Origin: Halomonas sp. Y3
GTDB lineage: Bacteria > Pseudomonadota > Gammaproteobacteria > Pseudomonadales > Halomonadaceae
DNA length: 64,000 nucleotides
Direction: 5' to 3'
NCBI RefSeq assembly: GCF_024137965.1
Contig: NZ_CP099975.1
Span: forward strand, 1,178,001 to 1,242,000
Positions 16,053 to 25,410 of the stretch are shown here, piece by piece; the stretch's first letter is position 1; each line of letters begins with the position of its first letter. A program made the translations under genes and the position numbers. A model generated the notes under the pieces. That model was given only the letters and a program-made list of their open reading frames with translations. It had not been told where the DNA came from and searched no databases.

Positions 16053-17759
16053 TCAGCCTTCGTCGTCGTTGTCGTCGCGACGGCTGGCCACCACCGGGCC
16101 GGTCTGACCGCTCTCCAGGGCGGCCAGCAGAGGCTCCGCCTGGCGCTGGAAGGCCATTAGCCTCTCGCCGGTGAGGCTCTTGTTCTCCGGCAGATCCACG
16201 GTCATGGCATTGACCTGGGTGTTGTTCACCAGCACCTCGTAGTGCAGGTGGGGGCCGGTGCTGCGCCCGGTGTTGCCGGAAAGCGCGATGCGCTCGCCCA
16301 TCTCGACCCGATCGCCGCGGCTGACCAGCGGACGCGACAGGTGCAGGTAGCGGGTCTGATAGCCGTTGTCGTGGCGGATCACCACGTAGCGTCCGGCGAT
16401 GGGGTGGTTGGCGACCTTCTCCACGCGGCCATCGGCCGGGGCGATGATCGGCGTGCCGATGGGCATGGCGAAGTCGGTGCCGCGATGGGGGCTCACGCGG
16501 CCGGTGACCGGATGCCGACGGTTCGGGTTGAAGGGGGAGCTGATGCGGTAGCTGCCCTCGAAGGGGTAGCGGGCGAAGGCAGGGTCAAGGCTGCCGCCGT
16601 CCGGCGTATAGAAGTTGTTGTCGGCGGCGTTGCGCACCAGGGTCAGGTCCAGTCGCTCGCCCTCATAGTGTACGGCGAGCACCCGGGGGTCGAAGCTGGA
16701 GCCGTCGATGATGTCCGACTCCACCAGCACCTGAAAGCTGTCGCCGCGGCGGGTGTCGCGGCGAAAATCTATCTTCTTGCCCAGTACCCGGGTCAGCTCG
16801 CTGATCTCGGCGCTGGAGAGACCGGTGGCCTGGGCGGAGCGAGCGAAGCTGCCGCTGACGGTACCGGCGAACAGCCGCTGAGTGGCCTCCCCGGCGCGCT
16901 CGATGGTGGCGACCTCGAAACTCTCGTCGGTGCGCTCGACCAGGAAGCCTTCGCGGGCATTGCGCATCATGCGCAGGGAAAGCAGACGGTCCTGCTGGTC
17001 GAGCTGGTACTCGAAGGTGTTGCCGGCGCGCCAGTGGGTCAAGGCGCGAGGCGAGGGGACGTCGTCGAGCAGGCGCAACACCTCGCTGTAACCGAGCCCC
17101 AGGTGGTTCTGGGCCACCACGGCGAAGGTATCACCCTGCTGTACGGTGTAGTTCTGCCAGCGCGGAGTGTAGGGCTCGTCGGCCTGGATCTCCCTGTCCA
17201 GCAGAACCAGGTCGCCATCAAAGAGGCCCAGCTCATCATCGGACACCGGGTCGTAAGAGGTGGCATCGGCTACCAGGGTGCCGTCGTGGTCGAGCATGCC
17301 GCTGCCGATGGTGCCCACCACCACCGCCATATGCACGGCGCCCTGGTCGAGCGGCGAGCGAGGGGCGTGCTGCGGGTTGGCCACAGGGGCCGAGCCGGCG
17401 GGGCGGGTCAGCGCCAGGGGTAGGGTGGCATCAGCGGCGGCGCTGGCGCTGTCGATCAGGTCCAGGGCGTCGCCTTCGACGAGCCTGGCCAAAGGAACAT
17501 GGCTACGGGTGGCATCGAGGGCCTGGCTGGCCATTTCGATGGCATCGCCCACGGGACCGCGTTGGAAACTGAGCGAGGGGAGGCCGGGGGTGGCATCGAG
17601 CTCGAGGGGGACAATAACGGTGTCCAGCGTGCGGTGCTCGCGCTGGACATCCTGGTAGGTCGTAACGATCTTCTGTGCGCCCAGCACGGTGACCATGGTG
17701 GCAACCGGCAACAGTAACAGCTTGTGCGTGCGGGGCAGCGAATGGAGGATTCGCAGCAT
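16053..17759 (-). CDS. mepM: Murein DD-endopeptidase of the MepM family (M23 with LysM-like domain)
   Basis: 568 residues from the ATG at 17759; a GTG at 17801 with AAGG ahead is an alternative that would add 14 residues. The N-terminus has the OapA-like segment LPRTHKLLLLP and one membrane anchor. A LysM-like domain follows (YTVQQGDTFAVVAQNHLG), then a Csd3-type domain, then the M23 metallopeptidase domain with HRGTDFAMPIGTPI (HxxxD) and GPHLHYEV (HxH), the zinc ligands. It cleaves 4-3 cross-links to let new murein be inserted. It is transcribed alone. The symbol is given for family resemblance. Confidence 0.88.
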   Translation of the reverse strand: MLRILHSLPRTHKLLLLPVATMVTVLGAQKIVTTYQDVQREHRTLDTVIVPLELDATPGLPSLSFQRGPVGDAIEMASQALDATRSHVPLARLVEGDALDLIDSASAAADATLPLALTRPAGSAPVANPQHAPRSPLDQGAVHMAVVVGTIGSGMLDHDGTLVADATSYDPVSDDELGLFDGDLVLLDREIQADEPYTPRWQNYTVQQGDTFAVVAQNHLGLGYSEVLRLLDDVPSPRALTHWRAGNTFEYQLDQQDRLLSLRMMRNAREGFLVERTDESFEVATIERAGEATQRLFAGTVSGSFARSAQATGLSSAEISELTRVLGKKIDFRRDTRRGDSFQVLVESDIIDGSSFDPRVLAVHYEGERLDLTLVRNAADNNFYTPDGGSLDPAFARYPFEGSYRISSPFNPNRRHPVTGRVSPHRGTDFAMPIGTPIIAPADGRVEKVANHPIAGRYVVIRHDNGYQTRYLHLSRPLVSRGDRVEMGERIALSGNTGRSTGPHLHYEVLVNNTQVNAMTVDLPENKSLTGERLMAFQRQAEPLLAALESGQTGPVVASRRDDNDDEG

Positions 17760-17856
17760 GGGGTAAAGGCCAGTGAATAGATGAAAAAGCGAAAAAGGCA
17801 CCAGAACCTTAACCTATGCCGTATGGTGTGCCTAGCCTGTACATACGCACAGCAAG

Positions 17857-17884
17857 ACCCCACCCTGCCGGTGCAGGGCGGGGT
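17857..17884 (-). terminator. Probable terminator after the pirin gene
   Basis: ACCCC-A-CCCTGC and GCAGGG-C-GGGGT pair around CGGT with one internal mismatch. On the reverse strand the hairpin is followed by CTTGCT, a weak T-run. It lies between the pirin gene and the M23 gene on the same strand. Confidence 0.5.
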
Positions 17885-17967
17885 GCAGGTACCAGAACGG
17901 CGTTTTCTAACTATCCATTGGGCCCGGGGCCGCAGGAAAAATCAACCCCTGCCAAAGGGCCAAAGGG

Positions 17968-18813
17968 CTAGCCGGCGAAGGTGCCGTCGCGGTAGTCCCG
18001 CAGCGCCTGCTCGAGCTCTGCCTGGCTGTTCATCACGAAGGGGCCGTAATGGGCAATGGACTCACCGTGGGGCCTGCCCTGCAGCAGCAGCGCTTCGCCG
18101 CCTTCCGCGCTGGCCAGTGCCAGGCGGTCACCGGTGCCGAGCCGCGCCAGGTGGCCCGCCGGCACCAGGGCGTCACCGACCTGCAGTTCGCCGGCAAAGA
18201 CGTAGGCGAGAAGGGTCGGCGCCTCGCTCTCGAGCTCGAGCCTGCCTCCCGCCGCCAGCCTGGCATGGGCGACGCCGGCGCTGCCGGCCAGGGCGTTGAG
18301 GGGACCGTCGACGCGCTCGCCATCGCTGCGGATCCAGGTGCCACCCAGGACGATCAGCTCGGCACCGTCGCCGGCCAGCTGCGGCATTTCACCGCTGCGC
18401 ACATCCCGATAGTCCGGCTGGCTCATCTTCTCGCTGGCCGCCAGGTTGAGCCACAGCTGGAAGCCGTGGAGGCCCTGGCTGTCGGTGAGCGGCATCTCGG
18501 AGTGGATGATGCCGCGGCCGGTGTGCATCCACTGGGCATCGCCGGCACGGATGGTGCTGGAGTGGCCCAGATGGTCCTCGTGGGTCAGCCCGCCGTGGAT
18601 CACATAGGTCAGGGTCTGGATACCGCGATGGGGGTGGGGCGGGAAGCCGCCCAGATAGTCATCCGGGCGGTCGGAGCCCAGCTCGTCGAGCATCAGGAAG
18701 GGGTCCAGGCCGCCGCCGAAGTCATGGATGCGCTGGATCTTGACGCCGTCGCCATCCTGGCTAGGCTGGCTGCGCTGAAGGCGGTCGACCTGGCGAAGAA
18801 GGGGAGATGTCAT
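17968..18813 (-). CDS. Pirin family protein
   Basis: 281 residues, a double cupin. The metal-binding N-terminal cupin shows PPHPHRGIQTLTYVIHGG and THEDHLGHSS, and the C-terminal cupin starts near residue 190. Bacterial pirins can oxidise quercetin or bind partner enzymes; the substrate cannot be told. The gene diverges from a LysR regulator at 18930 with only 116 bases between, the classical layout of a LysR-controlled target. The ATG at 18813 is followed by TSPLLRQVDRLQRSQPS. Confidence 0.9.
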   Translation of the reverse strand: MTSPLLRQVDRLQRSQPSQDGDGVKIQRIHDFGGGLDPFLMLDELGSDRPDDYLGGFPPHPHRGIQTLTYVIHGGLTHEDHLGHSSTIRAGDAQWMHTGRGIIHSEMPLTDSQGLHGFQLWLNLAASEKMSQPDYRDVRSGEMPQLAGDGAELIVLGGTWIRSDGERVDGPLNALAGSAGVAHARLAAGGRLELESEAPTLLAYVFAGELQVGDALVPAGHLARLGTGDRLALASAEGGEALLLQGRPHGESIAHYGPFVMNSQAELEQALRDYRDGTFAG

Positions 18814-18929
18814 GATGGGGACCTCTGGCTGTCGTGAGGGCTTTTTTATAAAGCGATATCTGGCATTCTAGGTCGGTTTTTTCGAAGATTAAGCGCATTC
18901 TTTCGCTTTGTTCATTCGAGGAGGTCGAA

Positions 18930-19844
18930 ATGTCCCGCGTCACCCTGGCCCAGTGGCAGATGCTGGCGGCGGTGGTCGATCACGGCGGCTTTGCCCGCGC
19001 CGCCGAGGCGATTCACAAGAGCCCCTCCACCCTCAACCATGCGGTACACAAGCTCGAGGAGCTGCTCGGCGTCCAGGTGCTGGAGCCCGTGGGCCGCCAG
19101 GTGCGCCTGACCGAGGCCGGAGAGCTGCTGCTGCGCCGCGCCCGTCAGCTGATCGAGAGCGCGGCGGCCCTGGAGGACGTGGCCGGGCGTCTGGCCGAGG
19201 GGCTCGAGGCCGAGGTGGTGCTGGCCGTGGATCAGGTCTTTCCCACCGATGCTCTCGCCCGCGCCCTGGATGACTTCTCCGAGGCTTACCCCTATGTGCG
19301 GGTGCAGCTGCACGAAACGGTGCTCAACGGCGGCATCGAGATGCTCTACGACGGCAGCGCGGATCTCGTGATCTCCGGCCTCTCGGCCCAGGGCTTCCTG
19401 GGCGAACCCCTGGTCAGCGTGCGCTTCCTGGCCGTGGCCCACCCCGACCACCCCCTGCATGGCCTGGAGCGCGAGCTGGATCTGCGCGACCTGATCCAGC
19501 ACCGCCAGCTGGTGGTGCGCGACTCGGCCCTGCGCCAGTCCATGGATGCCGGCTGGCTCAAGGCGGAGCAGCGCTGGACGGTCAGCCACCTGGAAACCTC
19601 CGTCGACATGGTGAAGCGGGGCCTGGGCTTCGCCTGGCTGCCGGAGACGCGTATCCAGGCGGCGCTGGCGGCCGGAGAGCTCAGGCGGCTGCCCCTGGCG
19701 GCCGGCGGTATTCGCGAGATCCCGGTGCAGCTGATCCACCGCGACCGCGACCGCGCCGGCCCCGCCACCCGGGCCCTGGCCGAGGCGCTGATCCGGGAGG
19801 CCGCCGGCTGCTCTCGAGAAGATTCGGCTGCGTCGAATGGTTGA
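18930..19844 (+). CDS. LysR-type transcriptional regulator, probable regulator of the divergent pirin gene
   Basis: 304 residues. The N-terminal winged helix-turn-helix is plain (WQMLAAVVDHGGFARAAEAI, then TLNHAVHKLEELLGVQVLEP), followed by an effector-binding domain from about residue 90. GAGGAGG stands eight bases before the ATG. The AT-rich spacer 18840-18915 probably contains the operator, with TTCGAAGATTAAGCG and a nearby TTCGCTTTG as candidate half-sites. The inducer is not evident. Confidence 0.9.
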   Translation: MSRVTLAQWQMLAAVVDHGGFARAAEAIHKSPSTLNHAVHKLEELLGVQVLEPVGRQVRLTEAGELLLRRARQLIESAAALEDVAGRLAEGLEAEVVLAVDQVFPTDALARALDDFSEAYPYVRVQLHETVLNGGIEMLYDGSADLVISGLSAQGFLGEPLVSVRFLAVAHPDHPLHGLERELDLRDLIQHRQLVVRDSALRQSMDAGWLKAEQRWTVSHLETSVDMVKRGLGFAWLPETRIQAALAAGELRRLPLAAGGIREIPVQLIHRDRDRAGPATRALAEALIREAAGCSREDSAASNG

Positions 19845-19939
19845 GCCCAGAATATGCGCTTAACAATCGACGGCTTCGTATTAGGCTAAGGGGAAAGCAA
19901 GCAACCGGCGGCAGCGCCGCCCCGCACCAGGAGATTCCC

Positions 19940-20944
19940 ATGGGCCTGTTGATCGACGGCAAGTGGCACGACCAGTGGTATGACACCGACAAGCACGGCG
20001 GCGAGTTCGTGCGCGAATCCGCCCAGCTGCGCGACTGGGTGACCCGGGACGGCGGCGTGGGGCCGGCAGGCCAGCCGGGGCTGCCCGCCGAGGCGGGGCG
20101 CTACCACCTCTATGTCTCCCTGGCCTGCCCCTGGGCCCATCGCACCATGATCCTGCGCAAGCTCAAGGGACTCGAGGGTCTGGTGGGCAGCTCCCACGTC
20201 AGCCCGCTGATGCTCGACCAGGGGTGGACCTATCACGTGGGCGAGGGCGCCAGCGGCGACCCGGTCAACGGCGTCGAGTACCACCATCAGCTCTATACCC
20301 TGACCGATCCGCGCTACACCGGTCGTGTCACGGTGCCGGCACTGTGGGACAAGGCCCAGGGGCGCATCGTCAACAACGAGTCCGCCGACCTGCTGCGGAT
20401 GTTCAACGACGCCTTCGATGAGCTGACCGGCAACCGCCTGGACTTCTACCCCGAGCCCCTGCGCGAGACCATCGACGCGGTCAACGCCGACGTCTACGAC
20501 CATATCAACAACGGGGTCTACAAGTCGGGCTTCGCCACCGACCAGAAGGTGTATGAAAAGCACGTGGTGGCGCTCTTCGAGGCGCTGGATCGCATGGAGG
20601 CGCGGCTGGCCGAGCACCGCTACCTGGCCGGCGAGTGGCTCACCGAGGCGGACATCCGCCTCTTCACCACCCTGGTGCGCTTCGACGCCGTCTACCATGG
20701 CCACTTCAAGTGCAACCTGCGCCGCATCGAGGACTACCCGAACCTCTCGAACTACCTGCGCGAGCTCTACCAGTGGCCGGGCATTGCCGAGACGGTCAAC
20801 CTCGACCATATCAAGCGCCACTACTACTACAGCCACGACACCATCAACCCGACCCGCATCGTGCCCCACGGCCCGCTGCTGGAGCTCGAGCGCCCCCACG
20901 ACCGCGAGCGCCTGCCCGGCTGGGGCATCCGCGAGAAGGGTTAA
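19940..20944 (+). CDS. yqjG: Glutathionyl-hydroquinone reductase (Xi-class glutathione transferase, YqjG type)
   Basis: 334 residues from the ATG at 19940, chosen because AGGAG lies seven bases ahead; an in-frame ATG at 19841 inside the end of the LysR gene has no such signal. The catalytic Cys is in [15 protein letters not shown] (about residue 63), the CPWA motif of the Xi class, and the C-terminal helical domain has [15 protein letters not shown]. The enzyme reduces glutathionyl-hydroquinones to hydroquinones with GSH in the cytoplasm. Its stop codon shares the bases TTAA with that of the convergent yaiI gene. Confidence 0.9.
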   Translation: MGLLIDGKWHDQWYDTDKHGGEFVRESAQLRDWVTRDGGVGPAGQPGLPAEAGRYHLYVSLACPWAHRTMILRKLKGLEGLVGSSHVSPLMLDQGWTYHVGEGASGDPVNGVEYHHQLYTLTDPRYTGRVTVPALWDKAQGRIVNNESADLLRMFNDAFDELTGNRLDFYPEPLRETIDAVNADVYDHINNGVYKSGFATDQKVYEKHVVALFEALDRMEARLAEHRYLAGEWLTEADIRLFTTLVRFDAVYHGHFKCNLRRIEDYPNLSNYLRELYQWPGIAETVNLDHIKRHYYYSHDTINPTRIVPHGPLLELERPHDRERLPGWGIREKG

Positions 20945-21390
20945 GGGTTCTTCGCCAGCCAGCGGTCCAGAGCGTTGGCGAACTCGCGGCGGTCGCCATC
21001 GGAGTAGCCCTTGGGTCCGCCGGTGTGTTCGCCGCTGGAGCGCATCGTCTCCATAAAGTCCCTCATCTGTACCCGCGCCTTGATATTGCCCTTGTCGAGC
21101 ATCTCACCGCGGGTGGTCATGACCGCGGCGCCTTTTTCGATGGCCTCCAGGGCTAGCGGCAGGTCGGAGGTGATCAGCAGGTCCCCCGGCTGGAGGCGCT
21201 CGACGATCTCGTTATCGGCGGCATCGAAGCCATGGCTTACCGCAAGCCCCTTGACCCAGCGCGAAGGCGGCAGCGGCACCGCGTGGTTGGCCACGAACCA
21301 GGCGGCGGTCGAGGTACGTTCGGCGGCGCGCACGATGATGTCGCGGGCCACCCTGGGGCAGGCGTCGGCGTCGACCCAAAGCGTCGGCAT
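20941..21390 (-). CDS. yaiI: YaiI/YqxD family protein (UPF0178, DUF188)
   Basis: 149 residues starting [19 protein letters not shown], with GGAG seven bases ahead of the ATG at 21390. The family has a PIN-like fold with the conserved DADACP start, and [17 protein letters not shown] and [13 protein letters not shown] motifs near the middle and end. A nuclease activity has been suggested for the family but is not established. Length and ends match the family. It converges on the transferase gene and overlaps it by four bases. Confidence 0.9.
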   Translation of the reverse strand: MPTLWVDADACPRVARDIIVRAAERTSTAAWFVANHAVPLPPSRWVKGLAVSHGFDAADNEIVERLQPGDLLITSDLPLALEAIEKGAAVMTTRGEMLDKGNIKARVQMRDFMETMRSSGEHTGGPKGYSDGDRREFANALDRWLAKNP

Positions 21391-21838
21391 GGGGAGTCTC
21401 CGGCAGGCGGTGGTGTAAGGGACGCGGCGAAACCGCTGGCCACGGCAGGGGGAGGATGGTAGCATGCGCTCTCCTCGCATGTGTTGACCCCACCATCATG
21501 TACGACGCCACCGCCGCCGGTCCTCGACCGAACTGAAGGCGGATGGGCGCCACAACGCCAGCCCCAGCGACACTGCTGCTGCGCTGACCGCGTTCGAAGT
21601 GTGTAGATGGCGCGCCACCGAGATCCCGCCAGCCTGGCGAGATCGGCGCAAACGGTCGCCACAGAGGTCCATGACGCCATCGGTGATGGCATGGACCTGA
21701 TGCCAGGTGCGACCGGCGTCCCCGACTCCGATGTCCCGTGCTGCTGCCCCTGAAGGGCGCTGCGCGCCTGACCGTTTTGCTGCGTCAGGGACGCCAATGA
21801 ATTTTTGCCGGTGACCCCGGCCTACCAAGGTGTGATTG
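21391..21838. other. 448-base non-coding stretch upstream of the DEAD-box helicase gene
   Basis: I see no convincing gene here on either strand. It should contain the promoter of yaiI (reverse) and a long 5' leader of the helicase gene (forward). Just before the helicase start there is a short hairpin GCCGG/CCGGC around 21808-21822. Long leaders before cold-induced helicase genes are known in Escherichia coli; whether the same holds here is inference. Confidence 0.4.
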
Positions 21839-23545
21839 ATGACCCCGACTTCTGTCGCCTCGCCGAGCTTCGGCGACCTCGCTCTGCTGCCCGCCGTTCT
21901 TTCTGCCGTCGAGACCCTGGGCTACGAGACGCCCTCTCCGATCCAGATCCAGACCATTCCGGCCCTGCTGGAAGGGCGTGACATGCTGGGCCAGGCCCAG
22001 ACCGGCACCGGCAAGACCGCTGCCTTCGCCCTGCCGCTGCTCTCCCGGCTCGAGCTGAGCCGCCGCGAGGCCCAGGTGCTGGTGATGGCGCCGACCCGCG
22101 AGCTGGCCCAGCAGGTGGCCGTCTCCTTCAGCAAGTACGGCCAGAACCTTCAGGGCCTGGAAGTGGCGGTCCTGTGCGGCGGCCAGGAGTATCGCGAGCA
22201 GCTGGGCGCCCTGAAGCGTGGCGCCCAGGTCGTGGTGGGCACCCCCGGCCGGATCATCGATCACCTGGATCGCGGCAGCCTCAAGCTCGACGGGCTTTCC
22301 GCCCTGGTGCTGGACGAGGCCGACGAGATGCTGCGCATGGGCTTCATCGACGACGTCAAGCGTGTCGTCGCCGATACCCCGAAGGAAGCCCAGCGGGTCT
22401 TCTTCTCGGCGACCCTGCCGACCGAGATCGAGCGCATCGTCAACCGCTACCTGGTGGACCCGGTGAAGGTGGCCATCGAGTCGCGCACCACCACCGGCGA
22501 GAACATCGAGCAGCGCCTGGTGCGCGTCGATGGCGGTGCCAAGCTGGAGGCGCTGTCGCGCATCCTCGAGGTCGAGCCGGTAGATGCCGCCATCGTCTTC
22601 GTGCGCACCCGGGCCGCCTGTACCACCCTGATGGAGCAGCTCTCCGCCCGCGGCGTCAACGTGGCCAGCCTCTCCGGCGACCTGGACCAGAGCCTGCGCG
22701 AGCGCACCATTCAGCGCCTCAAGCGCGGCAAGGTCGACGTGCTGATCGCCACCGACGTGGCCGCCCGCGGCCTCGACGTGCCGCGCATCACCCACGTCTT
22801 CAATTACGACCTGCCCCAGGACTCCGAGGCCTATACCCACCGCATCGGCCGTACCGGCCGGGCCGGGCGTACCGGCATCTCGATCACCTTCGTGGGCTTC
22901 CGTGAAGGCCGCAAGGTGGGCTGGATCGAGCAGGCCACCGGCCAGAAGATGAGCGAGATGGAGGTGCCCGACGAGGCCGCCATCCGCGCCCATCGCGACG
23001 AGGTCTTCCACCAGAAGGTGATCGCCGCCCTGACCGCCGGTGCCGAGGAGCAGCGTGCCCTGGTCGGCCGCCTGGTCGAGGAGGGCTACGACCCCATCGA
23101 GCTGGCCTGCGCCTTCGCCCGCCTGGCTCGCGCCGACGAGGCCCCCATCGGCCGCATGCAGGCACCGCGCAAGGAGGCCCGCAACGACCGCGCCTCCCGC
23201 GACGGCAAGCCGCCGCGCCGCGAGCGGGGCCCGAGCGAAGGCATGACCCGCTACCGCGTCTCCGTGGGCCACAAGGATGGCGTCAAGCCCGGCCAGCTGG
23301 TCGGAGCGCTGGCCAACGAGGGTGGCATCGAGGGCTCGCGCATCGGCCGCATCGATATCCGCCCCTCCTTCTCCGTGGTGGAGCTGCCGAGCTCGCTGCC
23401 GGCCAGCATCCTGGCCAAGATGGCCCGCGCTCGGGTTGCCGGCCGTCCTCTGGAGATCAGTGAGGACCGCGGTGCCCCCGAGCGTGCGCCCCGTCGTCGT
23501 CGCGACGACGGCGACGCGCCGGTTCGCCGCCCCTCCCGCGCCTGA
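21839..23545 (+). CDS. deaD: DEAD-box ATP-dependent RNA helicase (DeaD/CsdA type)
   Basis: 568 residues from the ATG at 21839 (AAGG just upstream; a TTG one codon earlier is possible). Motifs appear in order: Q-motif (YETPSPIQIQTIP), Walker A AQTGTGKTAAF, PTRELAQQV, GTPGRIIDHL, DEADEML, SATLP, the helicase C-terminal domain with VFVRTRAACTTLMEQL, ATDVAARGLDVPRI and HRIGRTGRAGR. Near the C-terminus is a DbpA-type RNA-binding domain (YRVSVGHKDGVKPGQLVGAL, about residues 475-550) followed by a basic tail. Such proteins unwind structured RNA in ribosome assembly and mRNA decay, notably in the cold. Confidence 0.93.
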   Translation: MTPTSVASPSFGDLALLPAVLSAVETLGYETPSPIQIQTIPALLEGRDMLGQAQTGTGKTAAFALPLLSRLELSRREAQVLVMAPTRELAQQVAVSFSKYGQNLQGLEVAVLCGGQEYREQLGALKRGAQVVVGTPGRIIDHLDRGSLKLDGLSALVLDEADEMLRMGFIDDVKRVVADTPKEAQRVFFSATLPTEIERIVNRYLVDPVKVAIESRTTTGENIEQRLVRVDGGAKLEALSRILEVEPVDAAIVFVRTRAACTTLMEQLSARGVNVASLSGDLDQSLRERTIQRLKRGKVDVLIATDVAARGLDVPRITHVFNYDLPQDSEAYTHRIGRTGRAGRTGISITFVGFREGRKVGWIEQATGQKMSEMEVPDEAAIRAHRDEVFHQKVIAALTAGAEEQRALVGRLVEEGYDPIELACAFARLARADEAPIGRMQAPRKEARNDRASRDGKPPRRERGPSEGMTRYRVSVGHKDGVKPGQLVGALANEGGIEGSRIGRIDIRPSFSVVELPSSLPASILAKMARARVAGRPLEISEDRGAPERAPRRRRDDGDAPVRRPSRA

Positions 23546-23670
23546 GGCGCCGGCTGCCGCCCGCCAGGCGGCGCCAACCCCCACCGACAGGTCGGAGCTC
23601 TGCTCCGGCCTGTTGTCGTTGGGGCCCCTGAAGCGGGCCCCTGAAGTGCTGTCGGCAAGGAGGAAGTGTG

Positions 23671-24654
23671 ATGTGGAAGCGGCTGCCGTTTCGCCTGCGC
23701 GGCTACCTGATCACCGTGACCGGGGTGCTGCTGCTCTCACCGGATGCGCTGCTGGTCAAGGACACCACGGTGGATGTGGCCACCTTCATGTTTTGGCGTG
23801 GCCTGCTGCTGGGAGCGGTGCTGCTGCTGATCGCTGCGCTGCGCTACCGTGAGCGCCTGCCCGGGGCCATTCGTGCCTGCGGGCCGGCGGCCCTGTGGTG
23901 CCCCCTGGCCTTCGCGGCCAGCGCTTGGGCCTTCGTGGGCGCCACGCGGCTGACCACCGCCGGCAACGTGCTGGTGATGCTCAACCTGGCGCCCCTAGCG
24001 GCGGGGCTGATCGGCATGCTGCTGTTCGGCCAGCGGCTGCGCCGCCAGACCTGGGTAGTGATCGCGGTCTGCGTGGTCGGGGCGAGCCTGATGGCCGCCG
24101 GCGAGGTGGGGCAGGGCAGCCTGCTGGGCCTGGCCGTGGCGCTGATCATTCCGATCGCCATCGCCGTGAACACCACGGTGGCCAGCGCCCAGCGCGGCAG
24201 CGGTACCCGGGGGCTCGACACTACGGTGGTGCTGCCCCTGGGCTGCCTGGCCATGCTGGTGCCGGCGGCGCTGATGGGCGGCGCCCAACTGCCCGATCCC
24301 GAGGACCTGCAGCGCCTGGCGCTGATGGGGATGATCCTGCCGCTGGCCTACTTCCTGATCCAGACCGGCGCGCGCTATCTGCCCGGCGCCGAGGTCAGCC
24401 TGGTGATGCTGGTCGAGACCCTGGCCGGCACCCTGCTGGTGTGGTGGTGGGTCGGCGAGGTGCCGGCGGCGCTCGCCTTCCTGGGGGGCGGCATGATCGT
24501 CGTCGCCATGCTGGCGAGCTCCCTGCGCGACCTCTATCGGCAGCGCCGCAAGGCCGCCGAGGGCGCCCCGGACGCCCGCCGCCTGCGCGACGAAGCGGCG
24601 GAGGAGAGCATCGAGCGCGGTGAACCCGCCCCGCCGGTGGGCGAACGCCACTGA
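23671..24654 (+). CDS. EamA/DMT-superfamily membrane transporter
   Basis: 327 residues with about ten hydrophobic segments in two EamA repeats (first around 13-145, second around 160-295). AAGGAGG lies six to seven bases before the ATG at 23671; a GTG one codon earlier is less likely. The second repeat ends with ETLAGTLLVWWWVGEVP, typical of the RhaT/EamA family. Substrates of such proteins are usually amino acids, nucleotide sugars or metabolites and cannot be inferred. The tail after residue 295 is charged and cytoplasmic. It runs towards the convergent amidotransferase gene with only 13 bases between. Confidence 0.88.
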   Translation: MWKRLPFRLRGYLITVTGVLLLSPDALLVKDTTVDVATFMFWRGLLLGAVLLLIAALRYRERLPGAIRACGPAALWCPLAFAASAWAFVGATRLTTAGNVLVMLNLAPLAAGLIGMLLFGQRLRRQTWVVIAVCVVGASLMAAGEVGQGSLLGLAVALIIPIAIAVNTTVASAQRGSGTRGLDTTVVLPLGCLAMLVPAALMGGAQLPDPEDLQRLALMGMILPLAYFLIQTGARYLPGAEVSLVMLVETLAGTLLVWWWVGEVPAALAFLGGGMIVVAMLASSLRDLYRQRRKAAEGAPDARRLRDEAAEESIERGEPAPPVGERH

Positions 24655-24667
24655 TCCTGGGGATAGC

Positions 24668-25390
24668 TCAGCTCGGCGAGTCGCTTGCCACCGCCGCGGC
24701 GAAGCGCACCAGCAGCGAGCTCGCCTCGGGGGTGGCGGTGACGCCGGCGAGCAGCGCCTCCGGGTCCTGGCCCTGGTCGCGCAGCTTGTCGACCTGGTGG
24801 GCCAGGTAGGCGCGCATCACCTCTGCGGTGAACTCCGGGTGGAACTGCACGCTCCACTGGCGGGGGCCGTAGCGCAGGGCCTGGTAGGCATCGTGGGCGT
24901 TGTGAGCCAGCACCACGGCGCCTGGCGGGGCCTCGAGCACCGATTGGGCGTGGGTCAGCTGGGCGGGGAAGCGCTCGGGCAGCTGGCCGAGCAGGACATC
25001 CTCGCGGCCGGCCCGGGTGAGCGTGACCTCATGGGTGCCGGACTCGCGCCCCGCAGGATGGTAATCGCTGACCCCGCCCAGGGCCGCCGCCAGCAGCTGG
25101 TGGCCGTAGCAGACTCCGAGGATCGCCAGGTTGCGCTCCATCGCCTCCCGCAGCCAGGGCTTCAGGGCCTCGCTCCAGGGTTCGGCGTCGCTGACCATGG
25201 CGTGGGAGCCGGTGATATAGAGGCCGTCGACCTCCTCGAGGGAGGGCAGCGGCTCGATGCGGGCGTCGAACACCGCGGCCTCGAAGCCGGCGGCGGCCAG
25301 GGCCTTCTGGAACAGCGTCTCGAAGTCGCCGTGGGCTTCCACCACGTCGGGGAAGGCGTCGCCGGTCTTGACGATCAGCAGTCTGGGCAT
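24668..25390 (-). CDS. Class I glutamine amidotransferase (GMP synthase-like)
   Basis: 240 residues from the ATG at 25390. The catalytic triad of class I amidotransferases is visible: the nucleophile in GVCYGHQLLAAALGG (about residue 93), and His/Glu in VQFHPEFT (about residue 184). GAGG lies twelve bases ahead of the start. These stand-alone proteins are often called GMP synthase-like; the acceptor of the ammonia is unknown. It follows argE by 20 bases on the same strand, so the two form an operon. Confidence 0.88.
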   Translation of the reverse strand: MPRLLIVKTGDAFPDVVEAHGDFETLFQKALAAAGFEAAVFDARIEPLPSLEEVDGLYITGSHAMVSDAEPWSEALKPWLREAMERNLAILGVCYGHQLLAAALGGVSDYHPAGRESGTHEVTLTRAGREDVLLGQLPERFPAQLTHAQSVLEAPPGAVVLAHNAHDAYQALRYGPRQWSVQFHPEFTAEVMRAYLAHQVDKLRDQGQDPEALLAGVTATPEASSLLVRFAAAVASDSPS

Positions 25391-25410
25391 GGGGATATCC
25401 TCTTCCTGGA

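Noticed and set aside
19841..19939. Earlier start of the glutathionyl-hydroquinone reductase inside the LysR gene
   Set aside because: No ribosome binding site, and homologues begin near [15 protein letters not shown] at 19940.
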